A stretch of 31,737 bases of DNA from Firmicutes bacterium UBA6113 (GTDB taxonomy: Bacteria; Bacillota; Clostridia; Tissierellales; Sedimentibacteraceae), in the NCBI GenBank assembly GCA_002422545.1, contig DIWF01000030.1, forward strand, positions 47,806-79,542, given 5' to 3'. The notes below the pieces were generated by a model. That model was given only the letters and a program-made list of their open reading frames with translations. It did no database searches and was not told the DNA's origin. How positions within the stretch are numbered: the first letter of the stretch is position 1; each line of letters begins with the position of its first letter. Below, one piece after another: positions 1 through 6,929 of the stretch. A program made the translations under genes and the position numbers.

Positions 1-24
1 GCGGGTACAAGACCCGCCCCTACA
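1..24 (-). repeat. TGTAGGGG palindromic repeat, copy 1 (cut by window edge)
   Basis: On the minus strand this reads TGTAGGGG followed by CGGGT, the loop CTTGT and ACCCGC, at the left edge of the window. It matches the copy at 5594-5618 almost exactly. Copies of the same family lie at 13471-13497, 13527-13552 and 17608-17634. It is a short REP-like palindrome lying between genes. Confidence 0.75.
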
Positions 25-57
25 ATTATTAGAATTCAATTTTTCAGGATCTAATAG

Positions 58-78
58 AGAGCCAGAGGCTCTTTTTTT
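58..78 (+). terminator. Rho-independent terminator of an upstream gene
   Basis: AGAGCC (58-63), loop AGA, GGCTCT (67-72), then an unbroken T run to 78. It should end transcription of a gene lying left of the window and so insulates the oxidoreductase operon. Confidence 0.75.
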
Positions 79-86
79 GCATTTTT

Positions 87-116
87 TTGACAATTTAATT
101 TTGTATAGCCAATATT
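87..116 (+). promoter_or_regulatory. Possible sigma-A promoter of the AOR operon
   Basis: A perfect -35 TTGACA at 87-92 is followed by a poor -10 (CAATAT at 110-115, spacer 17, or AATATT at 111-116, spacer 18). A small inverted repeat, TTTGC-TCGG-GCAAA, lies at 115-128. The weak -10 suggests low or activated transcription. No riboswitch is recognisable in the short leader. Confidence 0.4.
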
Positions 117-165
117 TGCTCGGGCAAAATAATACAATAAAAAATTAATAATGGGAGGTAATTGT

Positions 166-1890
166 TTGAAGGTTTACCGAGTGAATATGTCAAAACTTTC
201 TTTCTCAATTGAAGATGTTCCTGAAAGATGGAATACCCTCGGAGGAAGAGGATTAACTTCAACAATAATTTCGGAAGAAGTGGACCCTACCTGCAATCCA
301 TTGGGCAGCAAAAATAAATTGGTATTTGCTCCGGGTCTGTTTGCAGGAACAAAGGCTGCAAATTCAGGGCGTTTGTCAGTAGGAGCCAAAAGCCCGCTTA
401 CTGGAGGAATAAAGGAAAGCAATTCCGGCGGAACAGCAGCACAACGCCTTGCAAAACTTGGAGTCAAAGCTCTTATAATTGAAGGAATGCCCAAGGATGA
501 CAAATGGTACACAATTCATGTGCACAAAGATGGAGTAAACATAAAAGAAGAAACAGAATTATTGGGTAAGGGAAACTATGAGGTAATTCACACCATTACA
601 TCCAGGTATGGAGAAAACACTGGTGTGATGACAATTGGCCAGGCAGGTGAATACAAGATGTCAACTGCCAACATTTCCGTCAAGGACCCAAAAGGTCACT
701 TAAGGAGCGCCGGCAGGGGTGGACTGGGTGCAGTAATGGGTTCCAAGCACATTAAGTTCATTTCCCTGGATGACAATGACGGAGAAGGAATTGAAATAAA
801 GGACAAGAAAAAATTTGACGAAGCAGCCAAAATTTTTAACAAAGGTCTTCTGAGGCATCCTGTTAGCGGTGAGGCTCTGCCGAAATACGGTACTAACGTA
901 CTTGTGAATATTTTAAATGAAGCAGGGGGCCTTCCCACAAAAAATTCAAGGATGGGAAGATTTGAAGGAGCAGAAAAAATCTGCGGAGAAACAATGCATG
1001 ACATAATTGTGGACCGTCATGGGGACACAACCCACGGCTGTCATGTGGGGTGCGTAATCCGCTGCTCGCAGACTTACAACGACAAGGACGGAAACTATCT
1101 GACTTCTGGATTTGAATATGAAACAATCTGGGGATTCGGAGCAGGCTGCATGGTCGATGATCTGGATATAATAGCCCACATTGACCATGAATGCGATGAT
1201 ACAGGAATTGACACCATTGATACAGCAGGAACAATGATGGTTGCCATGGAAGCTAATCTTCTTAAGTGGGGTGACGGAGAAGGAATACTGAATTTAATAA
1301 AAAGTGAAATTAAATCAGGAACTCCTCTTGGAAGGATTCTTGGAAACGGTCCTGACTTTACAGGAAAGGCATATGGCGTGCTAAGGGTTCCAACAGTAAA
1401 GGGTCAGACAATGCCTGCCTATGACCCTAGAGCCGTAAAAGGAATTGGAGTGACCTATGCTACAACACCAATGGGTGCAGACCATACCGCAGGATATTCG
1501 GTTACAGCAAATATACTGAAAGTTGGAGGTTCTGTGGACCCTTTGAAAAAAGAAGGCCAGACTGAACTTTCAAGAGACCTTCAAATAGCAACTGCATCAA
1601 TTGATTCAACTGGTCTTTGCCTGTTTGTTTCATTTGCAGTCCTTGATTTTGACGAAGTATTCATTTCCGTTCTTGACATGATAAATGCACAGTACGGGGT
1701 GGAGTGGACCAAGGATGACTGGAACAACATGGGCAAGTATGTTTTGACAATTGAAAAGGAATTTAACAGGAAAGCAGGATTCACAAAAAATGATGACAGA
1801 CTGCCTGAATTCACAAGCGAAGCTATTCCTCCCCATGATGCAGTGTGGGATATTTCAGATGAAGAGCTTGACAAGGTTCTTCAGTTTTAG
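166..1890 (+). CDS. Aldehyde ferredoxin oxidoreductase family protein (W/Mo-bispterin)
   Basis: AOR-family enzyme, expected to oxidise an aldehyde or related compound with ferredoxin, using a tungsten or molybdenum bis-pyranopterin cofactor and one [4Fe-4S] cluster in the cytoplasm. The N-terminal domain shows LGGRGL and GRLSVGAKSPLTGG, followed by GGLGAVMGSK, all typical of the family. Counting from the upstream ATG at 151, cluster cysteines are C297, C301 and C305 (HGCHVGCVIRC) plus C490 in STGLCLF. Spacing of the first three is CX3CX3C, not the CX2CX3C of Pyrococcus AOR. The start is taken as TTG at 166, because the ATG at 151 overlaps the GGGAGGT Shine-Dalgarno at 153-159. The protein is then 574 aa, a normal length. 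A MoaD-like and a ThiF/MoeB-like gene follow within 10 bp and by overlap, pointing to cofactor supply. The substrate cannot be told. Confidence 0.92.
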   Translation: MKVYRVNMSKLSFSIEDVPERWNTLGGRGLTSTIISEEVDPTCNPLGSKNKLVFAPGLFAGTKAANSGRLSVGAKSPLTGGIKESNSGGTAAQRLAKLGVKALIIEGMPKDDKWYTIHVHKDGVNIKEETELLGKGNYEVIHTITSRYGENTGVMTIGQAGEYKMSTANISVKDPKGHLRSAGRGGLGAVMGSKHIKFISLDDNDGEGIEIKDKKKFDEAAKIFNKGLLRHPVSGEALPKYGTNVLVNILNEAGGLPTKNSRMGRFEGAEKICGETMHDIIVDRHGDTTHGCHVGCVIRCSQTYNDKDGNYLTSGFEYETIWGFGAGCMVDDLDIIAHIDHECDDTGIDTIDTAGTMMVAMEANLLKWGDGEGILNLIKSEIKSGTPLGRILGNGPDFTGKAYGVLRVPTVKGQTMPAYDPRAVKGIGVTYATTPMGADHTAGYSVTANILKVGGSVDPLKKEGQTELSRDLQIATASIDSTGLCLFVSFAVLDFDEVFISVLDMINAQYGVEWTKDDWNNMGKYVLTIEKEFNRKAGFTKNDDRLPEFTSEAIPPHDAVWDISDEELDKVLQF

Positions 1891-1899
1891 GAGGTTAGA

Positions 1900-2124
1900 A
1901 TGGAAGTAAATGTTAAGTTGTTTGCCACCCTAAGAGATGGGCGTTTCAAGGAGGAAAAGGCAAATATAAATGAAAATACTCAAATTTCAGATGTCATATC
2001 AAAATACAACATTCCAAGAGAAGAAGTAAAAATATGCCTTATAAATGGGCGTGATGCTGATTTGAACCAGATTTTGAAAAATGGCGACACATTGTCTTTG
2101 TTTCCGCCGGTAGGTGGAGGTTGA
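1900..2124 (+). CDS. MoaD/ThiS-family sulfur carrier protein
   Basis: A 74-aa ubiquitin-fold protein. It starts MEVNVKLFATLRDGR, as MoaD proteins do, and ends in PPVGGG, so it has the C-terminal Gly-Gly that is adenylated and thiocarboxylated to carry sulfur. In MoaD this sulfur forms the dithiolene of pyranopterin cofactors. The start lies 9 nt after the oxidoreductase stop, with AGGAGG at 1889-1895, and the stop overlaps the next gene's start. Placement between an AOR and an E1-like enzyme supports a dedicated role in tungstopterin or molybdopterin synthesis for this enzyme. A ThiS-like role is less likely from context. Confidence 0.87.
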   Translation: MEVNVKLFATLRDGRFKEEKANINENTQISDVISKYNIPREEVKICLINGRDADLNQILKNGDTLSLFPPVGGG

Positions 2125-2828
2125 TGAAAGAAATACTAACTCCAAGATATGAAAGAAACTACAAGACCATTTCAGTTGAAGATCAAAAAAAATTGGCTGA
2201 TTCAACAATTGCAATAGTAGGCTGCGGCGGTCTTGGAGGAACCATGGCAGAAGAATTTGCCCGCCTTGGTGCCGGACGGCTCATACTGGTTGACGGTGAC
2301 ACAATTGATGAAACAAACTTGAACCGTCAGCTGTTTTCAACTGAATATAACATTGGAGCAAAAAAAGTTGAAGCAGCAAGACAAAGGCTTCAGGCTGTTA
2401 ATTCGTCAGTAAAACTAACACTTATTGATGACTGGTTCAATCAGGATAACGCAGCAGATATTTTCAGCGGAGCAAATCTGGTATGTGACGCTCTTGATTC
2501 GATACAAAGGCGCATAGATCTTGAAGAGTCCTGTCATAGACTAAACAAGCCTCTTGTTTATGCAGGAATAGCTGGGTGGTTTGGAATGCTCGGTGTGAGC
2601 CTGCCAGGAGATTATAGTGTTTTAAAAGTCTTCAAGGACGGCAAGGAAAACGACAGAGGCGTGGAAAAAACATGGGGCAATCCTGCATTCACACCTTGGG
2701 TAATGTCAAGCCTTGCAGTTGCAGAAGCAATCAAGATAATTGTGGGAAGAGAACCTGCTTTGAGAAATTCGTGGCTACAGGCGGATTTACTGTATATGGA
2801 ATTTGAAACCTTTGAGATTTCAAAATAA
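2124..2828 (+). CDS. ThiF/MoeB/HesA-family adenylyltransferase
   Basis: E1-like enzyme that adenylates the C-terminal glycine of a small sulfur carrier using ATP, here most likely the MoaD-like protein just upstream. The glycine-rich nucleotide loop VGCGGLGG is near residues 32-39, the Mg/ATP aspartate lies in LVDGD near 56-59, and the NLNRQ motif near 65-69. The later CDALDS segment also fits the family. No paired CXXC zinc motifs are visible, unlike E. coli MoeB, as in shorter HesA/MoeB relatives. The start is taken as ATG at 2124, which overlaps the moaD TGA stop (TGATG) behind GGTGGAGG. A TTG at 2121 is the alternative, but it abuts that Shine-Dalgarno. Co-translation with the carrier is likely. 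Confidence 0.88.
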   Translation: MKEILTPRYERNYKTISVEDQKKLADSTIAIVGCGGLGGTMAEEFARLGAGRLILVDGDTIDETNLNRQLFSTEYNIGAKKVEAARQRLQAVNSSVKLTLIDDWFNQDNAADIFSGANLVCDALDSIQRRIDLEESCHRLNKPLVYAGIAGWFGMLGVSLPGDYSVLKVFKDGKENDRGVEKTWGNPAFTPWVMSSLAVAEAIKIIVGREPALRNSWLQADLLYMEFETFEISK

Positions 2829-2876
2829 TGTAAATTTGTAAGAACATTTTATATTATAAAAAATATAAACAGGGGC

Positions 2877-2931
2877 ATAATATTTTAGAAAGTTTTAAAA
2901 AACTTATAAAACTTTTCAAATAAAATATTAT
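2877..2931. promoter_or_regulatory. Long AT-rich stem-loop just upstream of the DUF1540 gene
   Basis: ATAATATTTTA (2877-2887) and TAAAATATTAT (2921-2931) are perfect 11-bp inverted arms. Inside them GAAAGTTTT and AAAACTTTTC pair with one bulge. The hairpin ends two bases before the AAGGAG ribosome site at 2933-2938 and lacks a T run. It may be an mRNA-stabilising or translation-controlling structure, or an operator. Confidence 0.5.
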
Positions 2932-2944
2932 CAAGGAGATAAAT

Positions 2945-3133
2945 ATGGAAGGCAAAGTTCAAAAAATGGATCAGCACAATCCTGGTATTAAATGTATGGT
3001 AAACACATGCCATTATTATTCACAGGGAGATCACTGCAACGCACAGAGAATAGAAGTTCAAAGCCGTAATGCTCAAAGTTCGAAAGAAACAGACTGTGCA
3101 ACATTTGTTCCTCATAACCAAAGCATGTCATAA
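2945..3133 (+). CDS. DUF1540 domain-containing small Cys-rich protein
   Basis: A 62-aa protein with the DUF1540 pattern. KCMVNTCHYYSQGDHC places C17, C22 and C30, then an A-x-x-I-x-V segment, and a final S-K-E-T-D-C-A-T-F. The four cysteines could bind a metal, but the role of the family is unknown to me. The start follows AAGGAG at 2933-2938 with a short spacer. It is a single gene, ended by a very strong terminator and preceded by a long AT-rich hairpin. Confidence 0.85.
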   Translation: MEGKVQKMDQHNPGIKCMVNTCHYYSQGDHCNAQRIEVQSRNAQSSKETDCATFVPHNQSMS

Positions 3134-3143
3134 GTTATTTCTT

Positions 3144-3178
3144 AAAAAATTGTTCCTTAAGTTTAGGAACAATTTTTT
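3144..3178. terminator. Strong Rho-independent terminator
   Basis: A perfect 14-bp stem, AAAAAATTGTTCCT / AGGAACAATTTTTT, with loop TAAGTTT. The A run on one side and T run on the other would make it work in both directions. It closes the DUF1540 gene. Confidence 0.9.
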
Positions 3179-3180
3179 AA

Positions 3181-3210
3181 TTGTAAATCTGTAATGTTAA
3201 GGTATATAAT
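3181..3210 (+). promoter_or_regulatory. Sigma-A promoter of the radical SAM gene
   Basis: A -10 TATAAT at 3205-3210 with a -35 TTGTAA at 3181-3186 (4 of 6, spacer 18). It lies directly after the terminator and 29 nt before the start codon. Confidence 0.6.
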
Positions 3211-3239
3211 AATGTAAAATTATTTCTAAAGGAGACATT

Positions 3240-4103
3240 ATGTATTCAATGCCATTATACAGGCCTCCAAGCGAAGCAAGGAGCCTTATCATACAAATAA
3301 CGGAAGGTTGTTCTCACAATAGGTGCAGATTTTGCTACATGTATAAATGCAAGCATTTCAGGCTTAAATCATGGGAAGAGATTCATGAACATGTACAGGA
3401 GCTTAAAACATACTATGGTGATGCTGAAAGAATTTTTCTGGCGGACGGAAATGTTCTCTGCCTAAAAACTGAAAAGCTCCTTGAACTGATAGATTACATA
3501 AAGAAGGAATTCCCCAATGTTAAAAGAATCAGCTCTTATTCAGGACCCTTAGATTTATTGCGAAAATCTGAGGAAGAACTTAAAACTATCCATGAAGCAG
3601 GTCTTAAACTTCTGTACATGGGTGTTGAAAGCGGATCAGACAAAGTATTGTCTCTTATGGAAAAGGGAGTAAATCAAACAGAGATGACAGAGGCCGGGCA
3701 AAAGGCAATAAAAGCAGGATATAAGCTATCATGTATGATTATTTCAGGTCTTGGAGGAAAAGAACTGATGCAGGAGCACGCAGTTGAATCAGCAAAAGTT
3801 ATTTCTGCAATAAATCCGGATTATTTTTCACTGCTTCGCCTTGTTGTGGAAGAAGAATCAGAACTGGCCGAAGACATAAGGCAGGGTAGGTTCCACCTTT
3901 TAACGCCTCTTGAAGTGCTTGATGAAAATATAATAATGCTTGAAAACATGGAGCTAGAAGACTGCATATTTAGAGCCAACCACGTTTCAAACCACGTTAA
4001 CCAGGCAGGAACACTGAACAAGGACAAGGAAGTTCTGGTTTCAAGACTTAAAAAACTTAAAGAAAGCGGCAATTTCATTCCGCTTGAGTATGATACGCTG
4101 TAA
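3240..4103 (+). CDS. Radical SAM protein
   Basis: A 287-aa radical SAM enzyme, which should cleave S-adenosylmethionine with a [4Fe-4S] cluster. The cluster cysteines are C24, C29 and C32 in GCSHNRCRFC, a CX4CX2C spacing that also occurs in Elp3/HemN-like B12-independent members. The first residue after the cluster motif is aromatic (Y33) and a further cysteine lies at 37. The partial TIM barrel includes FLADGNVLCL and a YMGVESGSDKVL glycine-rich segment for SAM binding. AAAGGAG at 3228-3234 sets the start. No auxiliary cluster or B12 domain is visible. The gene stands alone between two terminators, so context gives no substrate. Confidence 0.85.
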   Translation: MYSMPLYRPPSEARSLIIQITEGCSHNRCRFCYMYKCKHFRLKSWEEIHEHVQELKTYYGDAERIFLADGNVLCLKTEKLLELIDYIKKEFPNVKRISSYSGPLDLLRKSEEELKTIHEAGLKLLYMGVESGSDKVLSLMEKGVNQTEMTEAGQKAIKAGYKLSCMIISGLGGKELMQEHAVESAKVISAINPDYFSLLRLVVEEESELAEDIRQGRFHLLTPLEVLDENIIMLENMELEDCIFRANHVSNHVNQAGTLNKDKEVLVSRLKKLKESGNFIPLEYDTL

Positions 4104-4181
4104 CAATAAAACTGAAATGTGGTTTTATTAATGTCCCGGAATATTAGGTTGGTTTTATAAAATAAATACAAAAAATGAACT

Positions 4182-4221
4182 AAAGACTGTTTTTCTGAAT
4201 ATTCAGAGAAACAGTCTTTTT
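4182..4221. terminator. Rho-independent terminator after the radical SAM gene
   Basis: A 19-bp stem with one G-T pair, AAAGACTGTTTTTCTGAAT / ATTCAGAGAAACAGTCTTT, followed by TT. A weaker AATAAAAC/GTTTTATT hairpin precedes it at 4105-4129. Confidence 0.85.
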
Positions 4222-4280
4222 GTTATGTCACTCATTAATCCATTTTGAATATTCTGAATAAAAAGCTATGGAGTGCTGAA

Positions 4281-5171
4281 ATGGATTATTCAAAGAGAGT
4301 TTCGGATGTTTACAGGTCGTCGGAAACAATTGTTTTCGATGATTCATCAAGGTTTATTATAATGAGCGACTGTCACAGAGGAGACGGAGGATGGGCTGAT
4401 TCCTTTTCAAAGAACCAGAATGTTTATTTCTATGCCCTTAAGCACTATTACAATAAGAGATTCACGTACATTGAGCTGGGAGACGGAGACGAACTTTGGG
4501 AGTATAAAAAGATGCAGGACATTGTCCAGGAACACAGCGATGTTTTTTGGATGATGAGAAAGTTTTACAAGAAAAACAGGCTTTGGATGATTTATGGAAA
4601 CCACGACATAGTAAAAAGAAATCCTTCTTTTGGCATGAAAAATTTATCCAGATACATAAGCGTAAGGGAAAAAGGGTATGTTCCCCTTTTTGAAAATTTA
4701 AAGATGCATGAAGGACTTGTTTTAAAACACATGAAAACAAACGACGAGATTTTTCTTATACACGGTCATCAGGTTGATTTTTTAAACAGCAGTATATGGA
4801 TGATTGCCAGGTTTCTGGTTAGATATTTCTGGCGGCCACTTGAAAATTTTGGAGTCAATAATGTAACTAGGACTGCGAAAAACTATAGCAAGAAAAATGC
4901 CGTAGCAAAAAAACTATCAAAATGGGCTGAAAGGGAAAATAAAGCAATAATCGCCGGTCACAACCACAAACCATCATTTCCTGACAATGGCGATGTTTTA
5001 TATTTCAATGACGGAAGCTGCGTCCATCCACGGTGCATAACAGGGATTGAAATTTCTGACGGAGAAATAATGCTTGTGAAGTGGAGTGTTAAATCAGGTA
5101 TGAGCGGGCAGCTGCAGATTGGCCGGGACATCCTGGCAGGGCCAAGAAAAATAAGTGAAATATTTAAATAA
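4281..5171 (+). CDS. LpxH-like metallophosphoesterase
   Basis: A calcineurin-like phosphoesterase of 296 aa. The metal-binding motifs occur in order: D30-C-H32-R-G-D, G-D68-G-D-E-L-W, G-N107-H-D, H161-G-H163-Q-V-D and AGHNHKP near 226-232. The pattern resembles UDP-2,3-diacylglucosamine hydrolase, but a Gram-positive spore former does not need that reaction, so the substrate is open. Start choice: ATG at 4281, with GGAG at 4270-4273. A longer frame from TTG at 4245 has no ribosome site. There are terminator hairpins upstream, and the gene is not visibly in an operon. Confidence 0.85.
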   Translation: MDYSKRVSDVYRSSETIVFDDSSRFIIMSDCHRGDGGWADSFSKNQNVYFYALKHYYNKRFTYIELGDGDELWEYKKMQDIVQEHSDVFWMMRKFYKKNRLWMIYGNHDIVKRNPSFGMKNLSRYISVREKGYVPLFENLKMHEGLVLKHMKTNDEIFLIHGHQVDFLNSSIWMIARFLVRYFWRPLENFGVNNVTRTAKNYSKKNAVAKKLSKWAERENKAIIAGHNHKPSFPDNGDVLYFNDGSCVHPRCITGIEISDGEIMLVKWSVKSGMSGQLQIGRDILAGPRKISEIFK

Positions 5172-5228
5172 CATAAAACTTTGAGATTGAGGACATTTAG
5201 CTTATATAAATTTCATAATTATGAACCG

Positions 5229-5257
5229 GAATAATAACAATGAACTAAGAAATAATA
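5229..5257 (+). promoter_or_regulatory. Candidate sigma-G promoter of tlp
   Basis: GAATA at 5229-5233, a 17-bp spacer, then AATAATA at 5251-5257. This fits the forespore sigma-G pattern GHATR-N17/18-CATNHTA with one mismatch, and Tlp genes are sigma-G dependent in Bacillus. A perfect 14-bp palindrome, TTCATAATTATGAA, lies just upstream at 5212-5225. Confidence 0.45.
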
Positions 5258-5290
5258 AATTAGGGACTAAATTACGAAAAGGAGAAAAAG

Positions 5291-5521
5291 ATGAGCAACC
5301 CAAAACCAGATGACAGAAGAGACAATGTTGACAGAATACAAAACATGATAGACAACACAATCGTAAACTACAGAGAAACAAAAGATCTCATGAAAAAAGT
5401 AGACAATGAGAAAGAAAGACAAGATTTGGCCGACAAAAATATGAGAAGAGAACAATCTCTCAAAAATATGAAAGAAGAAATAAGGGACGAAGCATTAGAC
5501 AAGAAAAACGGATACAAATAG
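5291..5521 (+). CDS. tlp: Small acid-soluble spore protein Tlp
   Basis: A 76-aa, highly charged, Tlp-type spore protein. The family pattern is clear: NPKPDDRRDNVDRIQNMIDN at the N terminus, then a heptad-like helix and the closing KNMRREQSL and EEIRDEA segments. Tlp is made in the forespore and is one of the minor small acid-soluble proteins degraded on germination. The start has a strong AAAAGGAG at 5277-5284. A sigma-G-like promoter lies 34 nt upstream of the start. The gene stands alone. It shows that the organism sporulates. Confidence 0.9.
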   Translation: MSNPKPDDRRDNVDRIQNMIDNTIVNYRETKDLMKKVDNEKERQDLADKNMRREQSLKNMKEEIRDEALDKKNGYK

Positions 5522-5593
5522 TATCATTGTTAAGATTGTAAAAAAGGCTCCTTGAACGAGGAACCTAATATTAATGAACCGCACACACCAAAT

Positions 5594-5618
5594 ATAGGGG
5601 CGGGTCTTGTACCCGCCT
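5594..5618 (+). repeat. TGTAGGGG palindromic repeat, copy 2
   Basis: TATAGGGG then a stem of GGCGGGT (5599-5605) and ACCCGCC (5611-5617) around the loop CTTGT. It lies 9 bp beyond the stop of the dehydrogenase on the other strand. It differs from the copy at 13471 by paired changes in the arms. Confidence 0.8.
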
Positions 5619-5626
5619 GCTGTAAA

Positions 5627-6586
5627 TCATTTGTTTACAACATTAATTGGATTTCCTTCAATGAACATTTCTATATTTTCTATGGTATAATCCATGAGCC
5701 TTCTTCTTGCTTCTATTGGAGCCCATGCAATGTGAGGGGTTATAATTATGTTTTTAGCAGACAGTAGTGGATTGTCGCTTTTTATGGGTTCAGTTGATAC
5801 AACATCACATGCTGCGTAGGCAACCTTTCCGCTGTTAAGAGCATCTCTTAAATCTTCCTCTACAATCAGTGGTCCTCTTGAATCGTTGATTATGATGACA
5901 CCATCCTTCATCTTGTCGATATTTTCATTATTTATTATTCCATTGGTTGAAGGGGTCAAAGGGCAGTGAAGTACAATGACGTCTGAATTTTTCATCAGTG
6001 TATCAATATCAGCATACTTACATGTGTCGCTTTCAAGAGCAGGATTAGGATGAGCAGCATTTGCAAGAATCTTCATTCCCATAGCCTGGGCGATTTGTCC
6101 CGTTTTCTGTCCGATTTTTCCGTAGCCTATTATTCCCATTGTCTTTCCCTCAAGCTCGATGAGGGGATAGTTCCAGTATGTCCAGTCCTTGCATTCTGCC
6201 CAGTCTCCGTTTTTTACAGACCTTGAATGTTCGCCTATGTGGTGGCAGATTTCCAAAAGAAGTGCTATAGTAAACTGTCCGACAGAAGCGGTTCCGTATG
6301 TGGGAATGTTTGAAACCTTAATGTTTCTTTCCTTTGCAGCAGCCGTGTCAACTATGTTATAACCTGTTGCAAGCACGCTTATGAATTTAAGGTTTTTGCA
6401 TTGTTCCATATCTGCTCTTGAAATTGGGGATTTGTTTGTAAGAACTATGTCCGCATCCTTGAGTCTTTCAACAGTCAGCTCAACAGGAGTTCTGTCATAA
6501 ATTTCAACATCGCCAAGGTTCTTAAGTTTATCCCATGACAAGTCTCCGGGGTTTAAAGTATATCCATCCAAAATTACAATTTTCAT
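5627..6586 (-). CDS. D-2-hydroxyacid dehydrogenase (hydroxypyruvate reductase-like)
   Basis: A 319-aa member of the NAD(P)-dependent D-isomer 2-hydroxyacid dehydrogenase family, which reversibly reduces 2-oxoacids. Its length is normal. The Rossmann loop is G154-Y-G-K-I-G159. The catalytic triad is R237 (INDSRG), E266 (STEP) and H285 (TPHIAW). The stretch VLATGYNIVD matches the substrate loop of glycerate dehydrogenase/hydroxypyruvate reductases. At the end of the second Rossmann strand the usual acidic residue appears replaced in KILANAAHP, which may mean NADP use or relaxed cofactor choice (inference). The start ATG has GGAG upstream. It is a single gene, divergent from the riboswitch transcript. 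Confidence 0.9.
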   Translation of the reverse strand: MKIVILDGYTLNPGDLSWDKLKNLGDVEIYDRTPVELTVERLKDADIVLTNKSPISRADMEQCKNLKFISVLATGYNIVDTAAAKERNIKVSNIPTYGTASVGQFTIALLLEICHHIGEHSRSVKNGDWAECKDWTYWNYPLIELEGKTMGIIGYGKIGQKTGQIAQAMGMKILANAAHPNPALESDTCKYADIDTLMKNSDVIVLHCPLTPSTNGIINNENIDKMKDGVIIINDSRGPLIVEEDLRDALNSGKVAYAACDVVSTEPIKSDNPLLSAKNIIITPHIAWAPIEARRRLMDYTIENIEMFIEGNPINVVNK

Positions 6587-6696
6587 ATTTTCTCCAGTTA
6601 TGTCTGCTTTGCAGTATTAGTATTTGTATTATTAAGCAAATTTTATCAGATATTTATTCTATGTGCAATTGATTTTAGAACAAAGAATTATTTTGG

Positions 6697-6725
6697 TTGA
6701 CAAAATTTACATATAAGAATATAAT
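6697..6725 (+). promoter_or_regulatory. Consensus sigma-A promoter driving the riboswitch
   Basis: TTGACA at 6697-6702 and TATAAT at 6720-6725 with an exact 17-bp spacer. This is a full match to the vegetative consensus. Transcription should begin near 6732, shortly before the c-di-GMP aptamer, so control is probably exerted after initiation. Confidence 0.9.
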
Positions 6726-6744
6726 TTTACCATGGAATAAATTA

Positions 6745-6832
6745 GCGAACTGATAAAGGCAAACTCGGTGAAAGCCGGGGACGCAAAGCCACGGGCCTTA
6801 AGGTACTTACCAAGGCAGCCGGGTTACCAAAA
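6745..6832 (+). ncRNA. Cyclic-di-GMP-I (GEMM-I) riboswitch aptamer
   Basis: The GEMM-I core is plain. AAAGGCAAAC (6755-6764) is followed by a hairpin with a GAAA tetraloop (6770-6773). Then come GGACGCAAAGCCACGGG (6779-6795), a second hairpin (GGTACTTACC at 6802-6811), and GGCAGCCGGGTTACC at the 3' end. Known GEMM-I RNAs bind c-di-GMP at the junction of these two helices. A terminator follows 20-55 nt later. The 3' strand 6822-6831 can pair with 6861-6870 (9 of 10 positions, one G-U), which would break the terminator. The simplest model is an OFF switch: ligand holds the 3' strand and lets the terminator form. The switching direction is inference; the aptamer identity is firm. Confidence 0.93.
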
Positions 6833-6854
6833 TTGTTAATACATAGAAGTATTG

Positions 6855-6887
6855 GCTCTGTTTGGCGACCCATTCAGAGCTTTTTTT
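6855..6887 (+). terminator. Riboswitch expression-platform terminator
   Basis: GCTCTG (6855-6860), a 14-nt loop, CAGAGC (6875-6880) and seven Ts. The loop contains TTTGGCGACC, which is complementary to the 3' end of the aptamer. Confidence 0.85.
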
Positions 6888-6929
6888 GTCCAAAAATTAC
6901 CCTGTGGGAAAAAGGAGATCTAGATTAAA

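Noticed and set aside
151..165. ATG at 151 as the start of the aldehyde oxidoreductase
   Set aside because: It overlaps the GGGAGGT ribosome site. TTG at 166 has correct spacing and gives the family's usual N terminus.
4245..4280. TTG at 4245 as the phosphoesterase start
   Set aside because: No ribosome site, while ATG 4281 has GGAG at a proper distance.
5546..5567. Terminator after tlp
   Set aside because: GGCTCCT/AGGAACC has a mismatch and no T run, so it was left out as too weak.
5552..5767. Plus-strand 71-codon frame after tlp
   Set aside because: It runs through the palindromic repeat and antisense to the dehydrogenase. It has no ribosome site and no family resemblance.
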